Source of the DNA: Nocardia beijingensis NBRC 16342
GTDB taxonomy: Bacteria > Actinomycetota > Actinomycetes > Mycobacteriales > Mycobacteriaceae
Assembly: GCF_001612785.1 (NCBI RefSeq)
Contig: NZ_BDBC01000053.1
Coordinates: 56,467 to 120,466 of the forward strand
Length of the DNA: 64,000 bases
Direction of reading: 5' to 3'
The position numbers were made by a program, and so were the translations under genes. Shown piece after piece: positions 50,961 to 60,647 of the stretch (positions are counted from its first letter, which is position 1; each line of letters starts with the position of its first letter). The notes under the pieces are model-generated. The model saw only the letters and a list, made by a program, of their open reading frames with translations. It ran no database searches and was not told the DNA's origin.

Positions 50961-52055
50961 TTATCGATGGCCGGTGACCGGACCGTGCCCGCCGTACACG
51001 CGCCCGCGCAGGACGACGGCGTACGGCGTGCCGAGCGTCTCGGGGTGGGTACGCGGGTCCTCCTCGTAGACGACGAAATCCGCGGGAGCGCCGTCCTCGA
51101 TGCCGGGCCGCCCCAGCCAGGTGCGAGCCTGCCAGGAGGCCGCGCCGAGCGCGTCGTGGCGGGACAGGCCGGCGGCGGCGAGCGCGGCGATCTCGTCGGC
51201 GATGCGGCCGTGCCGGATGGAGCCGCCCGCGTCCGTGCCCGCGAAGATCGGCACGCCCGCCTCGTGCGCGGCGGCGACCGTGCCGCGCACCCGCCGGTGC
51301 AGATCGCGCATGTGCGCGGCGTACACGGGGAATTTGCCCGCGCTGTCGGCGATGCCGGGGAAGGTGTCGATATTGATCAGGGTGGGGACCAGCGCGGTGC
51401 CGTGCTCGACCATCATCTCGATGGTCTCGTCGGTGAGACCGGTGCCGTGCTCCAGGCAGTCGATGCCCGCGTCGATGAGGCCGGGTAGCGCGTCCTCGCC
51501 GAAGACATGCGCGGTGACCTGCGCGCCGTTGGCGTGCGCGGCGTCGATGGCCTCCTTCAGGATCGCGTCGCTCCACAGCGGGCGCAGGTCCCCCACGGAG
51601 CGGTCGATCCAGTCGCCGACGATCTTCACCCAGCCGTCACCGAGGCGGGCCTGCTCGGCGACGATCTCCGGGAGGTCGCGTTCGTCGTCGAGCTCGATGC
51701 CCAGTTCGCGGATGTAGCGCTTCGGGCGGGCGATGTGGCGGCCGGCGCGGATGATCCGGGGCAGTTCCTCGTGGTCGTCGATGAACCGGGTGTCGATGGG
51801 CGAGCCCGCGTCGCGCAGCAGCAGGGCCCCTGCGTCGCGTTCGGTCTCGGCCTGCGCGACGGCGCCCGCTCGGTCCTCATGGCCCCCGCCGTACCGGATG
51901 CCGACGTGGCAGTGGGCGTCGACCAACCCCGGCACGATCCACCCTGCGCGGCAGAGTGTTTCGGCTCCGGGCACCGGCTCGAACGACACCAGGCCGTCGC
52001 GCACCCAGAGGTCGCGCACCTCGCCGTCGGGCAGAACCACACCGCGTAGATGCAC
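50961..52055 (-). CDS. Amidohydrolase-superfamily enzyme (Rv2915c-like)
   Basis: A 364-residue metal-dependent hydrolase. Metal ligands are visible in VDAHCHVG (HxH), the Lys of GWVKIVGDW, His in VTAHVFGED and CLEHGTG, and Asp in FAGTDAGGS. GTG 52055 has GGAGG five bases upstream; a TTG at 52088 is the outermost start but lacks such a site. The neighbouring ffh and the sequence pattern match Rv2915c. The substrate is unknown; imidazolonepropionase- and prolidase-like members are the nearest relatives. Confidence 0.88.
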   Translation of the reverse strand: MHLRGVVLPDGEVRDLWVRDGLVSFEPVPGAETLCRAGWIVPGLVDAHCHVGIRYGGGHEDRAGAVAQAETERDAGALLLRDAGSPIDTRFIDDHEELPRIIRAGRHIARPKRYIRELGIELDDERDLPEIVAEQARLGDGWVKIVGDWIDRSVGDLRPLWSDAILKEAIDAAHANGAQVTAHVFGEDALPGLIDAGIDCLEHGTGLTDETIEMMVEHGTALVPTLINIDTFPGIADSAGKFPVYAAHMRDLHRRVRGTVAAAHEAGVPIFAGTDAGGSIRHGRIADEIAALAAAGLSRHDALGAASWQARTWLGRPGIEDGAPADFVVYEEDPRTHPETLGTPYAVVLRGRVYGGHGPVTGHR

Positions 52056-52226
52056 GGCAACCTCCAGGAACTCGTCGGCGGCCTCCAACCTACTGTCCGA
52101 TTCCCGGATCGGTCCTCCGAGCGGGAAACGGCCGCGAAGCCCGTCCGGCAGGCCGCTCCCCGGGCTCGCCGCATGACCGAGCCGCGCAGCAGAGCGCAGC
52201 GCCGCCCACGGCCGGCACGGGGTGGC

Positions 52227-53789
52227 CTACTTCTTCGGGAACTTCAGCTTGCTGAGGTCGAAACCCTCCAAGCCGGGCGGCAGCTCGTCGAGACCGGCAG
52301 GCATGTTGGACAGGTCGGGCATCCCCGCCGGAAGGCCGGGCATGCCGCCCATCCCCGGGAAACCGCCGCGCACCTTCGGCGGCGTCGGGCCACGACCGCC
52401 CTTCTTGCCTTTCTTGCCCTTCTTGGCGTTGCCGCGGCGAGCGCCGGGCAGCCCCATCTGGCGGCCCATCATCGTCATCATCTTCTTGGCCTCGAAGAAG
52501 CGGTCGACGAGCTGGTTGACCTCGGAGACCTGGACGCCGGAGCCGTTGGCGATGCGCAGGCGGCGGGAAGCGTTGATGATCTTGGGATTCGCCCGCTCGG
52601 CCGGGGTCATGCCGCGGATGATCGCCTGCACGCGGTCGAGTTGCTTGTCGTCGACCTGCGCGAGCACGTCCTTCATCTGGCCCGCGCCCGGCAGCATGCC
52701 CAGCAGGTTGCCGATCGGGCCCATCTTGCGGATGGCCAGCATCTGGTCGAGGAAGTCCTCCAGCGTGAGCTCGCCGCTGCCGATCTTGCGGGCGGCCTCC
52801 TCCGCCTGCTTGGCGTCGTAGACCTGCTCGGCCTGCTCGATCAGCGTGAGCACGTCACCCATGCCGAGGATGCGGCTGGCCATGCGATCGGGGTGGAAGA
52901 CGTCGAAGTCCTCGAGCTTCTCACCGGTCGAGGCGAACAGGATCGGCACGCCGGTGACCTCGCGGACACTCAGCGCCGCACCGCCGCGGGCGTCGCCGTC
53001 GAGCTTGGTGAGCACCACGCCGGTGAAGCCGACGCCGTCACGGAACGCCTCGGCGGTGTTCACCGCGTCCTGGCCGATCATGGCGTCGAGCACGAACAGG
53101 GTCTCGTCCGGTTGCACGGCGTCGCGGATGCCGGCGGCCTGGCGCATGAGTTCCTCGTCGATGCCGAGACGGCCCGCGGTGTCGACGATGACGACGTCGT
53201 ACTGCTTCTGCCGCGCCTCCTCGACACCGCCGCGGGCCACGTCCACCGGATCGGCGGCGGAGATGCCCAGCGGGTTCTCCCCGCCACCGACCGACGTGCC
53301 GGGGTGCGGCGCGTAGACGGGCACGCCCGCGCGCTCGCCGACGACTTGCAGCTGGGTGACCGCGCCGGGACGCTGCAGGTCGCACGCCACCAGCAGCGGC
53401 TGATGACCCTGCCCCTTCAGCAGTTTCGCCAGCTTGCCCGCGAGGGTGGTCTTACCGGAACCCTGCAGACCGGCCAGCATGACCACCGTCGGCGGGTTCT
53501 TGGCCAGGTTCAGCCGCCTGGTCTCGCCGCCGAGGATGCCGATGAGCTCCTCGTTGACGATCTTCACGACCTGCTGGGCCGGGTTCAGTGCGGCGGAGAC
53601 CTCCGCGCCCTTGGCGCGCTCCTTGATCCGCCCGATGAATCCGCGCACCACGGGCAGCGCGACGTCGGCCTCCAGCAGGGCCAGGCGGATCTCGCGACAG
53701 GTGGCGTCGATGTCGGCCGGTGACAGACGCCCCTTACCGCGCAGATCCTTGAGGGCACCGGTAAGCCGGTCGGACAGGGATTCGAACAC
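52227..53789 (-). CDS. ffh: Signal recognition particle protein Ffh
   Basis: Ffh is the SRP54 GTPase that targets membrane proteins co-translationally with 4.5S RNA and FtsY. The 520-residue protein has the N domain, the G motifs GLQGSGKTT, VDTAGRLGID and TKLDGDARGG, and a Met-rich M domain ending in a Gly/Lys/Met-rich tail. The start is GTG 53789. The 4.5S RNA gene is not in the window. Confidence 0.96.
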   Translation of the reverse strand: MFESLSDRLTGALKDLRGKGRLSPADIDATCREIRLALLEADVALPVVRGFIGRIKERAKGAEVSAALNPAQQVVKIVNEELIGILGGETRRLNLAKNPPTVVMLAGLQGSGKTTLAGKLAKLLKGQGHQPLLVACDLQRPGAVTQLQVVGERAGVPVYAPHPGTSVGGGENPLGISAADPVDVARGGVEEARQKQYDVVIVDTAGRLGIDEELMRQAAGIRDAVQPDETLFVLDAMIGQDAVNTAEAFRDGVGFTGVVLTKLDGDARGGAALSVREVTGVPILFASTGEKLEDFDVFHPDRMASRILGMGDVLTLIEQAEQVYDAKQAEEAARKIGSGELTLEDFLDQMLAIRKMGPIGNLLGMLPGAGQMKDVLAQVDDKQLDRVQAIIRGMTPAERANPKIINASRRLRIANGSGVQVSEVNQLVDRFFEAKKMMTMMGRQMGLPGARRGNAKKGKKGKKGGRGPTPPKVRGGFPGMGGMPGLPAGMPDLSNMPAGLDELPPGLEGFDLSKLKFPKK

Positions 53790-53895
53790 CGATCGCGCTC
53801 CTGATCTCGGGGGACGTCACATTCTCTCCCAGGGTAATGGGATCGCCCGCGTGTTCGCGCAGGCGGTGCGTCCTTTCCCGGCGCGGCGGGGCTCG

Positions 53896-54210
53896 CTAGT
53901 CGAGCACGCGACGGCGCGGCCTGGCCGTTTTGCGGTAGTCGTGGTTCTCCTCGGCCACCATGAAGACCGCCTCGTTGGCGGTCAGGCCCAGCTCGAGGGC
54001 CAGTCCGTCGAGCAGTGCCCACTCGGCCGTGCTCGGGATGGGCGAGCAGGCGACCGTGGAGGCGATCGTCATCGCGGTCACCGCCTGCCGCCCGGTCAAA
54101 GTGCGACCAGGAAGCCAGGAGACCACCCACCGGTCGCCGCCGACGCAGCGCGCCATGTGCGTGGTCTCGTCACTCGTCATCGTGGACGCCGAAACGACCT
54201 CAATTGCCAT
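53896..54210 (-). CDS. Small hypothetical protein
   Basis: A 104-residue protein, beginning MAIEVVSASTMTSDETTHMA. It is soluble and acidic in the middle with a basic end (YRKTARPRRRVLD). ATG 54210 has AGGGGAG seven bases upstream, which supports it as real. No family was recognised. It lies between glnD and ffh on the same strand. Confidence 0.6.
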   Translation of the reverse strand: MAIEVVSASTMTSDETTHMARCVGGDRWVVSWLPGRTLTGRQAVTAMTIASTVACSPIPSTAEWALLDGLALELGLTANEAVFMVAEENHDYRKTARPRRRVLD

Positions 54211-54331
54211 CGACCTGCTCCCCTCGTGCTCGCGACAGCCGGACGCTCTAGATCGTATGGTGCGGTCGCGAGCCGAGAGTTGGGATGCAGCAAATATTGC
54301 GCAACAGATTTATCACCGGATAAAAGTGCTG

Positions 54332-56806
54332 CTAATCCTTATTTTCCGGATCTGAAGCACCGTCTGCTGGAGGTTTCGGCGCAATTCTGGGAACCACCGC
54401 GAGAACCGCTTTCTCGATCGCTTCCCTGCGCGCCGGGCCGTCCTCGGCTCCCAGATCGAGGCAGAAGCTGTCGACCACCGCGGAGCCCATTGTGACCACC
54501 TTGGCCCAGCGGACGTCGGCTCCGCAGCCGGCCAGCTCCGCGGCCAACCGGCTGAGCAGGCCGACCCGGTCCTCGGCACGCAGCTCCAGGATCGCCTGCC
54601 CCGGCACCGAGGTGTCCGACCAGATCACCCTGGGCTGGGCCCGCGCGTAGCGGCTACGGCCGATGGTGTCCGCCTCGCGCTCGCGTTTGGCCAGCGCCGC
54701 GGGCACGTCCAGGTCGCCTGCCGTGGCCCGGATCAATTCCTGGCGCAGCAGCCCCGGGTCGGGAGGGTCGCCGAATTTCGGGGCGACGACGAAGGTGTCC
54801 ACCGCGGAGGAGCCTTCGACGCCGAGCGCCGCCGACAGCACGCGCAGCGAATGCAACGCGAGCACACCGGCGGCGTCGGAGAGCAAGCCGGAACTGTCGG
54901 GCGCGATGACGGTGACGACATAGGTGTGCTTGCTCTCGCCGGGCTTCAGATCGACGTGCACACCGCCCGCCCTGGCCTTCTCGACCAATTCCGGCGCGAT
55001 CGGCTCCGGGGTGGGCAGCTGGTCACCCGCCATGACCAACCGGCAGCGCCGGACCAGTTCCCCGATCAGCGACGCCTTCCAGTCGCCCCACACGCCGGGA
55101 CCGGTGGCCTGCGAGTCCGCCTCCGCCAGCGTATGCAGCAGTTCCAGCAGTTGCGGATCGCCGTCGAGCGCGTCGACGACATGACGCACCGTCTCCGGAT
55201 CGGACAGATCGCGCCGGGTCGCGGTGTCCGGCAGCAGCAGGTGGTGGCGCACGACCGCGCTGAGCGTGCGCACGTCCGACGGCCACAGACCGAGGCGGCG
55301 GCCGATGTGGGTGGCCAGTTCCGCGCCGACCACGCTGTGATCGCCCGCGCGGCCCTTGCCGATGTCGTGCAGCAGCGCGCCGAGGGCGAGCAGGTCGGGC
55401 CGGGCCACTCTGGTGCTCAGACCGCCCGCGTAGGCGACGGTCTCCATGAGGTGCCGGTCGACGGTCCAGATGTGCTGGACGTCGCGCGGCGGCAGATCGC
55501 GCACCGCGCCCCATTCCGGCAGCAGCCTGCCCCACAGTCCGGTGCGATCCAATGCCTCGATCGCGTCGATCGTGCCGCGGCCCGCGCCCAGCAACACCAG
55601 CAAGTCGTTGAGGGCGTCCTTGGGCCACGGCTCACGTAGCTCGGGAGCGTCCTCGGAGAGCCGGTTGAGCGTGGTGGCCGACATCGGCAGACCGGTCTGC
55701 GCCGACGCCGCCGCGACGCGCAGGATCAGTCCGGGATCGCGCTGGGGGCGGGCGTCTCTGGCCAGCACGACCTCGCCCGCGTGCTCGACCACGCCTTCGT
55801 CCAGCGGCCTGCGCACCGGCATCCGGCGCAGGCGCGCCAACCCGCGCCGGGGCAGGGCGTTGGCCGCGGTGCGCAGCCCGACGTCCACGGAGTAGCTGAC
55901 CGTCCGAGCCGAATCGCTCAGGGTGCGGGCCAGGTCGAACCGATCGCCGATGCGCAGGGCCGCGCCGATCTCGTCGGCGTCCTGGGCGCGCAGCTGGTCG
56001 CGGGCGCGGCCTGCCACGCGGTGCAGTTCGGTGCGCACGTCGAGCAGCCGCCGGTGCGCCTGCTTCAACCCACCGCCCGGCACGTCCGGTCCGAGGCCGG
56101 GCATCGCGTCGGTGAGCTGGGCGATGGCCAGCGCGTCAAGCAGCTGGATGTCGCGCAGACCGCCACGCCCGTTCTTCAGGTCGGGCTCGGCGCGGTGCGC
56201 GATCTCGCCGTTGCGCTCCCATCTGGCCTGGGCTTGGGCGATGAGTTCGTCGAAGCGGGAACGGATGCCGGTGCGCCACTCCCGGCGCACCCCGCCGATC
56301 AGCAGATTGCTCAGTTCCTGGTCGCCGACGATGTGCCTGGCCTCCAGCATGCCGAGCGCGGCGATCAGATCGTCCGCGGCCACCCGCAGCGCCTGCGGAA
56401 CGGTGCGCACACTGTGGTCGAGTTTGATGTGCGCGTCCCACAGCGGATACCAGAGCTGGTCGGCGACCTCGGCCACCCGGGCCGGGTCGACGTCGTCGTG
56501 CAGCAGCACCAGATCCAGATCGGAGTACGGCAGCATCTCGCCGCGCCCGAGGCCGCCGACGGCCACCACGGCCAGGCCGCTGTCGGGCGCGATGCCCAGT
56601 TCGGCGCCCTTGCTGGTGAGCCAGAGTTCGTAGAGGTCGACCAGCGCCTGGCGCAGCGACTGGGCGTCCAGCCGGGGATTGCGCGGCTGGCCGCCGTCGA
56701 GCAGTTGGGTTCGGGCGCGGACCAGGTCGGCCGCCCCGTTGGACACCTTGCCGTTGCCTTGTTCGGTGACCTTCGGATCACCGTCGTGCTCGTACTGACT
56801 AGCCAC
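54332..56806 (-). CDS. glnD: [Protein-PII] uridylyltransferase/uridylyl-removing enzyme
   Basis: GlnD modifies the PII protein in response to glutamine; in some actinobacteria it adenylylates rather than uridylylates. The 824-residue protein shows the nucleotidyltransferase motif GGLGRGEMLPYSDLDLVLLH, the HD hydrolase motif LLHDIGKGRAGDHS, and two C-terminal ACT domains (SSGLLSDAAGVLAL; EDRVGLLSRLAAELAG). The start is GTG 56806. It is the last gene of amt-glnB-glnD. Confidence 0.95.
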   Translation of the reverse strand: MASQYEHDGDPKVTEQGNGKVSNGAADLVRARTQLLDGGQPRNPRLDAQSLRQALVDLYELWLTSKGAELGIAPDSGLAVVAVGGLGRGEMLPYSDLDLVLLHDDVDPARVAEVADQLWYPLWDAHIKLDHSVRTVPQALRVAADDLIAALGMLEARHIVGDQELSNLLIGGVRREWRTGIRSRFDELIAQAQARWERNGEIAHRAEPDLKNGRGGLRDIQLLDALAIAQLTDAMPGLGPDVPGGGLKQAHRRLLDVRTELHRVAGRARDQLRAQDADEIGAALRIGDRFDLARTLSDSARTVSYSVDVGLRTAANALPRRGLARLRRMPVRRPLDEGVVEHAGEVVLARDARPQRDPGLILRVAAASAQTGLPMSATTLNRLSEDAPELREPWPKDALNDLLVLLGAGRGTIDAIEALDRTGLWGRLLPEWGAVRDLPPRDVQHIWTVDRHLMETVAYAGGLSTRVARPDLLALGALLHDIGKGRAGDHSVVGAELATHIGRRLGLWPSDVRTLSAVVRHHLLLPDTATRRDLSDPETVRHVVDALDGDPQLLELLHTLAEADSQATGPGVWGDWKASLIGELVRRCRLVMAGDQLPTPEPIAPELVEKARAGGVHVDLKPGESKHTYVVTVIAPDSSGLLSDAAGVLALHSLRVLSAALGVEGSSAVDTFVVAPKFGDPPDPGLLRQELIRATAGDLDVPAALAKREREADTIGRSRYARAQPRVIWSDTSVPGQAILELRAEDRVGLLSRLAAELAGCGADVRWAKVVTMGSAVVDSFCLDLGAEDGPARREAIEKAVLAVVPRIAPKPPADGASDPENKD

Positions 56807-56891
56807 AACCCACCGCCCGTTTGATGCGCGCGGCCCCGCCCCGACCGGGAGCTCCGGTGGGAGCGGGGCCGCCGCTCGACTCGATTTTCCG

Positions 56892-57230
56892 CTACAGCGC
56901 GTCGGTGCCGCGTTCGCCGGTCCGCACCCGGATGATCGCCTCCACCGGGGTGACCCAGACCTTGCCGTCGCCGATCTTGCCGGTGCGTGATGCCTCCACG
57001 ATCACTTCGACGACCTTGTCGACGGAAGCGTCGTCCACGACGACCTCGACGCGAACTTTCGGCACGAAGTCGACGGAATACTCCGCGCCGCGGTACACCT
57101 CGGTGTGGCCCTTCTGCCGGCCGTACCCTTGGACCTCGCTGACGGTCATGCCCAACACACCCGCCTGCTCGAGACCGGACTTGACGTCCTCGAGCGTGAA
57201 CGGTTTGACGATTGCGGTGATCAGTTTCAT
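56892..57230 (-). CDS. glnB: Nitrogen regulatory protein PII
   Basis: PII binds ATP/ADP and 2-oxoglutarate and controls ammonium transport. The 112-residue protein has the T-loop GRQKGHTEVYRGAEYSVDF with the modifiable Tyr51, and the C-terminal signature DGKVWVTPVEAIIRVRTGE. ATG 57230 is chosen because AAGGAGG stands 10 bases upstream; the ATG at 57239 overlaps the amt stop (ATGA) but would be only one base from that site. It is likely GlnR-controlled with amt. Confidence 0.97.
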   Translation of the reverse strand: MKLITAIVKPFTLEDVKSGLEQAGVLGMTVSEVQGYGRQKGHTEVYRGAEYSVDFVPKVRVEVVVDDASVDKVVEVIVEASRTGKIGDGKVWVTPVEAIIRVRTGERGTDAL

Positions 57231-57235
57231 GTTCG

Positions 57236-58615
57236 TCATGCCTCCTTGACGGCCGAACGTGCCGTGCTACCCAGAGCGGCGAAGTCGTAGGCGGTTTCCG
57301 CGTGCTCGGACTCGTCCAAGCCGACCGACTCTGCTTCCTCGCTCACGCGCAGCCCAATGGTGAACTTCACGATATAGGCAATGATCAGGGTCGCGATGAA
57401 GGAGAAGGCAAGTACCACACCGGCGCCCACCGCCTGCCGCCACAGCTGATCGAAACCGCCGCCATAGAACAGACCGGTCTTGGCCGCACCCGCCTCGGGC
57501 GCCGCGACGAAACCGACCATCAGGGTGCCGACGATACCGCCGACCAGGTGCACGCCGACCACGTCGAGCGAGTCGTCGAAACCGAACCTGAACTTCAGGC
57601 CGACCGCGAGGGCGCACAGCGCTCCGGCGACGACGCCGATGGCGAGCGCGCCGAGCACGTTCACCGAGGAACACGACGGCGTGATGGCGACCAGACCCGC
57701 CACGATGCCCGAGGCCGCGCCCAGCGAGGTGGGCTTGCCGTCGCGGATCTTCTCCACCAGCAGCCAGGCCAGCATCGCGGCGCAGGTGGCGATGGTGGTG
57801 GTGATGAAGGTCGAGCCGGCGAGGCCGCCGGAGGTCACCGCGGAACCGGCGTTGAAACCGAACCAGCCGAACCACAGCAGACCGGCGCCGAGCATGACGA
57901 ACGGCAGGTTGTGCGGGCGGAACGGGGTGGTCGGCCAGCCCTTGCGCTTGCCGAGCACCAGCACCAGGGCCAGACCGGCGGCACCGGCGTTGATGTGCAC
58001 CGCCGTGCCACCGGCGAAGTCGACCGCGAGCAGTTTGTTGGCGATCCAGCCGCCCTCGTGCACGACGTTGCCGTCGGCGTCCTTGACGTCGAAGTCGAAC
58101 ACCCAGTGCGCGACCGGGAAGTAGACCACCGTGGACCAGATGCCCGCGAACAGCAGCCATGCGCCGAACTTCAAGCGGTCGGCGACCGCACCCGAGATGA
58201 GGGCAACCGTGATGATGGCGAACATCAGTTGGAAGGCGACGAAGACGGTCGCCGGAATCGTGCCCGCGAGCGGGATGTTCACCGCTTCGGTGGTGACCGC
58301 GCCGGCCGCGTCCTTGACCTCGGCGACGGAGTTGCCGCCGATCAGGCCCTTCAGTCCGAAGAACTGCGTCGGATCACCGATCACGCCGAACGTGTTGTCG
58401 CCGAAAGCCGTCGAGTATCCGTACAGCGACCACAGGACGCCGACCAGGCCCATGGCGCTGATGCTCATCATGATCATGTTGAGCACGTTCTTCGACCGGA
58501 CCATGCCGCCGTAGAAGAAAGCCAGGCCCGGCGTCATCAGCAACACCAGCGCCGAACTCGCCAGCATCCATGCGGTGTCACCGGTATCCGGTGCACCGGT
58601 AAGTGGAAAAGCCAC
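57236..58615 (-). CDS. amt: Ammonium transporter
   Basis: Amt/AmtB takes up ammonium. The 459-residue protein has 11 predicted spans: TAWMLASSALVLLMTPGLAF at the start, the AGTAVHINAGAAGLALV region with a conserved pore His, and a second pore His in GVHLVGGIVGTLM. GTG 58615 has GGAGG eight bases upstream. It overlaps glnB, and a GlnR-like box lies 73-110 bases upstream, typical of nitrogen-limitation genes. Confidence 0.96.
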   Translation of the reverse strand: MAFPLTGAPDTGDTAWMLASSALVLLMTPGLAFFYGGMVRSKNVLNMIMMSISAMGLVGVLWSLYGYSTAFGDNTFGVIGDPTQFFGLKGLIGGNSVAEVKDAAGAVTTEAVNIPLAGTIPATVFVAFQLMFAIITVALISGAVADRLKFGAWLLFAGIWSTVVYFPVAHWVFDFDVKDADGNVVHEGGWIANKLLAVDFAGGTAVHINAGAAGLALVLVLGKRKGWPTTPFRPHNLPFVMLGAGLLWFGWFGFNAGSAVTSGGLAGSTFITTTIATCAAMLAWLLVEKIRDGKPTSLGAASGIVAGLVAITPSCSSVNVLGALAIGVVAGALCALAVGLKFRFGFDDSLDVVGVHLVGGIVGTLMVGFVAAPEAGAAKTGLFYGGGFDQLWRQAVGAGVVLAFSFIATLIIAYIVKFTIGLRVSEEAESVGLDESEHAETAYDFAALGSTARSAVKEA

Positions 58616-58966
58616 TTTAATGTCCTCCTCATCTCGGGCCCAGCCGATTCCGGCAAATGGACCTGAACAGAAGGGTCCTAACTCGGTGTTTCATCCGTAG
58701 AGCTGCCGTGTTTCACCTACGTGAACGGATGGCACGGCCGTGTTGCCACTACGTTTCGTCACCTACACCACGGCTTTCGCGGCGCTGTGAGCAGGGTGTT
58801 CGGGAATCGGACATTCGTTACCGCACAGGAGGAGTCGGCAAACTTCCGGGGTGTGACCGACCTCGCACCGCGGGCGGCGGTGCCCGAGGTGGGCGCGCGG
58901 CGCGGCTGGTGAGCAGAACGCCGCGCGCGTCAACCTCTTTCGACCGGGCTCTGCCGGCGGGACGAC
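58616..58966. other. Intergenic region: amt promoter and ftsY downstream region
   Basis: These 351 bases hold the amt promoter region with a GlnR-like box at 58688-58725. A further GTTTC lies at 58753-58757 but is one base out of the 22-base phase. From about 58800 to 58966 nothing convincing was seen; this part is the region after the ftsY stop. No small gene was supported. Confidence 0.5.
58688..58725 (-). promoter_or_regulatory. GlnR-like operator upstream of amt-glnB-glnD
   Basis: Reading the minus strand, TTCAC (58721-58725) is followed after six bases by GAAAC (58710-58714), and 22 bases further on by a second GAAAC (58688-58692). This matches the gTnAC-N6-GaAAC layout with 22-bp phasing known for Streptomyces and mycobacterial GlnR; the second a-site is degenerate. 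Its place before amt fits nitrogen control. Confidence 0.7.
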
Positions 58967-60454
58967 TCAGCCGAGCAGCGCGTCCACGAACGCGGCGGGC
59001 TCGAACGGAGCCAGGTCGTCGGCGCCCTCGCCGAGCCCGACCAGCTTCACCGGCACGCCCAGTTCGTGCTGGACCTGGAAGACGATGCCACCCTTGGCCG
59101 TCCCGTCCAGCTTGGTCAGCACCACACCGGTGATGTCGACCACTTCGGCGAACACCCTGGCCTGAGTGAGTCCGTTCTGTCCGACGGTGGCGTCCAGCAC
59201 GAGCAGGACCTCGTCGACGGCGGCCTTCTTCTCCACCACGCGCTTGACCTTGCCCAGCTCGTCCATCAGGCCCGTCTTGGTGTGCAGTCGCCCGGCCGTG
59301 TCGATCAGCACCGCGTCCACGCCGCGCTCGACGCCCGCGGCCACCGCGTCGAAGGCGACGGCGGCCGGGTCGGCGCCCTCACGGCCGCGGACGGTGTCGG
59401 CGCCGACCCGCTCGCCCCAGGTCTGCAACTGGTCGGCCGCGGCGGCGCGGAAGGTGTCGGCCGCGCCGAGCAGCACCCGGCGGCCGTCGGCCACGAGCAC
59501 TCGCGCGAGCTTGCCGGTGGTGGTGGTCTTGCCGGTGCCGTTCACGCCGACCACGAGCAGGATGGACGGGTGATCGGGATGCGGCAGCGCGCGCACCGAG
59601 CGGTCCAGCTCCGGGCGCAGCTGCTCGATCAGCACGTCACGCAGGACGGCGCGCGCCTCGTCGGTGGTCCGCACGCTGCGCGCCGCCATCTCCGAGCGCA
59701 GCCGGGAGACGACGGCCGTGGTGCTCGCCGTGCCGAGGTCGGCGAGGACGAGGGTGTCCTCCACCTCTTCCCACGAGTCGTCGTCCAGGTCGCCGCCGCC
59801 GAGCAGGCCGAGCAGGCTCTTGCCGACCGCGTTCTGCGAGCGCGACAACCGTCCGCGCAGCCGGACCAGGCGGCCCGCGGTGGGCTCGATCTCCTCCAGC
59901 GCGGCGGGCGCCTCCACGCCCGCGGGCGTGTCGGGCGCGACGATCTCGGTGGTGATGCCGGTGTCCGGGCCCGCAGCGCCGGTTACCGGCTCGGCGGTCG
60001 TGTCCCGGGCCGGGGCCTCCGGGGTCTCCGCCGCGTCGGTGGCCTGCGGTGTCGTCTCGACCGTGTCCGAGCCGACGTCGGGTTCGGCGGCCGGCTCGAC
60101 GACGTCCGGCGCGGGGGCCGCCTCGGTGACGTCGGCTTCGGGCAACGGAACGTTCGTGATGCCGCGTTTGGGCGCGTCGCGCGGGATCGCGGCGTCGTCG
60201 CCGACGTGCGGCTGTCCTTCGGTGTCGGTGCGCTCGACCGGTTGCGGTTCGGTCGCCGTGCCACCCCGGCTGAAGGAGAATCCGCCGGACGCGGTGTAAC
60301 CACCGGACCGGTCGGTCAGCTCCTTGTCCTGCGTGGGCGGAGTCAGCGACACGCGGCCGCGCTTGTACCGGACGAATCCGGCGACGAGCACGACGAGCAG
60401 CAGTGCGGCGACCGCGGCGATCAGGATCCAGACTTCGGGACTCACGCGGACCAT
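58967..60454 (-). CDS. ftsY: SRP receptor GTPase FtsY
   Basis: FtsY docks the SRP-ribosome complex at the membrane. The 495-residue protein has an N-terminal membrane segment (about 8-27), a long acidic Pro/Ala/Glu/Thr-rich linker (about 45-190), and the NG domain with VGVNGTGKTTTTGKLA, DTAGRLHTKTGLM and TKLDGTAKGG. ATG 60454 gives the typical start before the membrane segment. It lies downstream of smc in mycobacteria; here a three-gene insert separates the two. Confidence 0.95.
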   Translation of the reverse strand: MVRVSPEVWILIAAVAALLLVVLVAGFVRYKRGRVSLTPPTQDKELTDRSGGYTASGGFSFSRGGTATEPQPVERTDTEGQPHVGDDAAIPRDAPKRGITNVPLPEADVTEAAPAPDVVEPAAEPDVGSDTVETTPQATDAAETPEAPARDTTAEPVTGAAGPDTGITTEIVAPDTPAGVEAPAALEEIEPTAGRLVRLRGRLSRSQNAVGKSLLGLLGGGDLDDDSWEEVEDTLVLADLGTASTTAVVSRLRSEMAARSVRTTDEARAVLRDVLIEQLRPELDRSVRALPHPDHPSILLVVGVNGTGKTTTTGKLARVLVADGRRVLLGAADTFRAAAADQLQTWGERVGADTVRGREGADPAAVAFDAVAAGVERGVDAVLIDTAGRLHTKTGLMDELGKVKRVVEKKAAVDEVLLVLDATVGQNGLTQARVFAEVVDITGVVLTKLDGTAKGGIVFQVQHELGVPVKLVGLGEGADDLAPFEPAAFVDALLG

Positions 60455-60634
60455 CCTTGCAGACCGGCCGTCACGGGATCGGCCCCGAGCCGCACCCGGC
60501 GCGCGAGTCGCCTGCCGGGGCCGACGGCGCGAAGTCCGTGAACATCGCAGGTACCGGGCCGTTGGCCGGTGCGAGCTTGCACCGACACAGCCCTCCAGAT
60601 TTCTTGTCCTGCGGAACTTCTCGCAAAGGGACAA

Positions 60635-60647
60635 TAGGATCGGCGAC
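60635..60647 (+). promoter_or_regulatory. -10 box of the DUF2237 gene (leaderless candidate)
   Basis: TAGGAT (60635-60640) is followed by seven bases and GTG 60648, with no Shine-Dalgarno. Confidence 0.45.

Noticed and set aside
53896..54210. Possibility that the small gene between ffh and glnD is a shadow frame
   Set aside because: Kept as a gene because it has a well-placed Shine-Dalgarno and no competing gene on the other strand.
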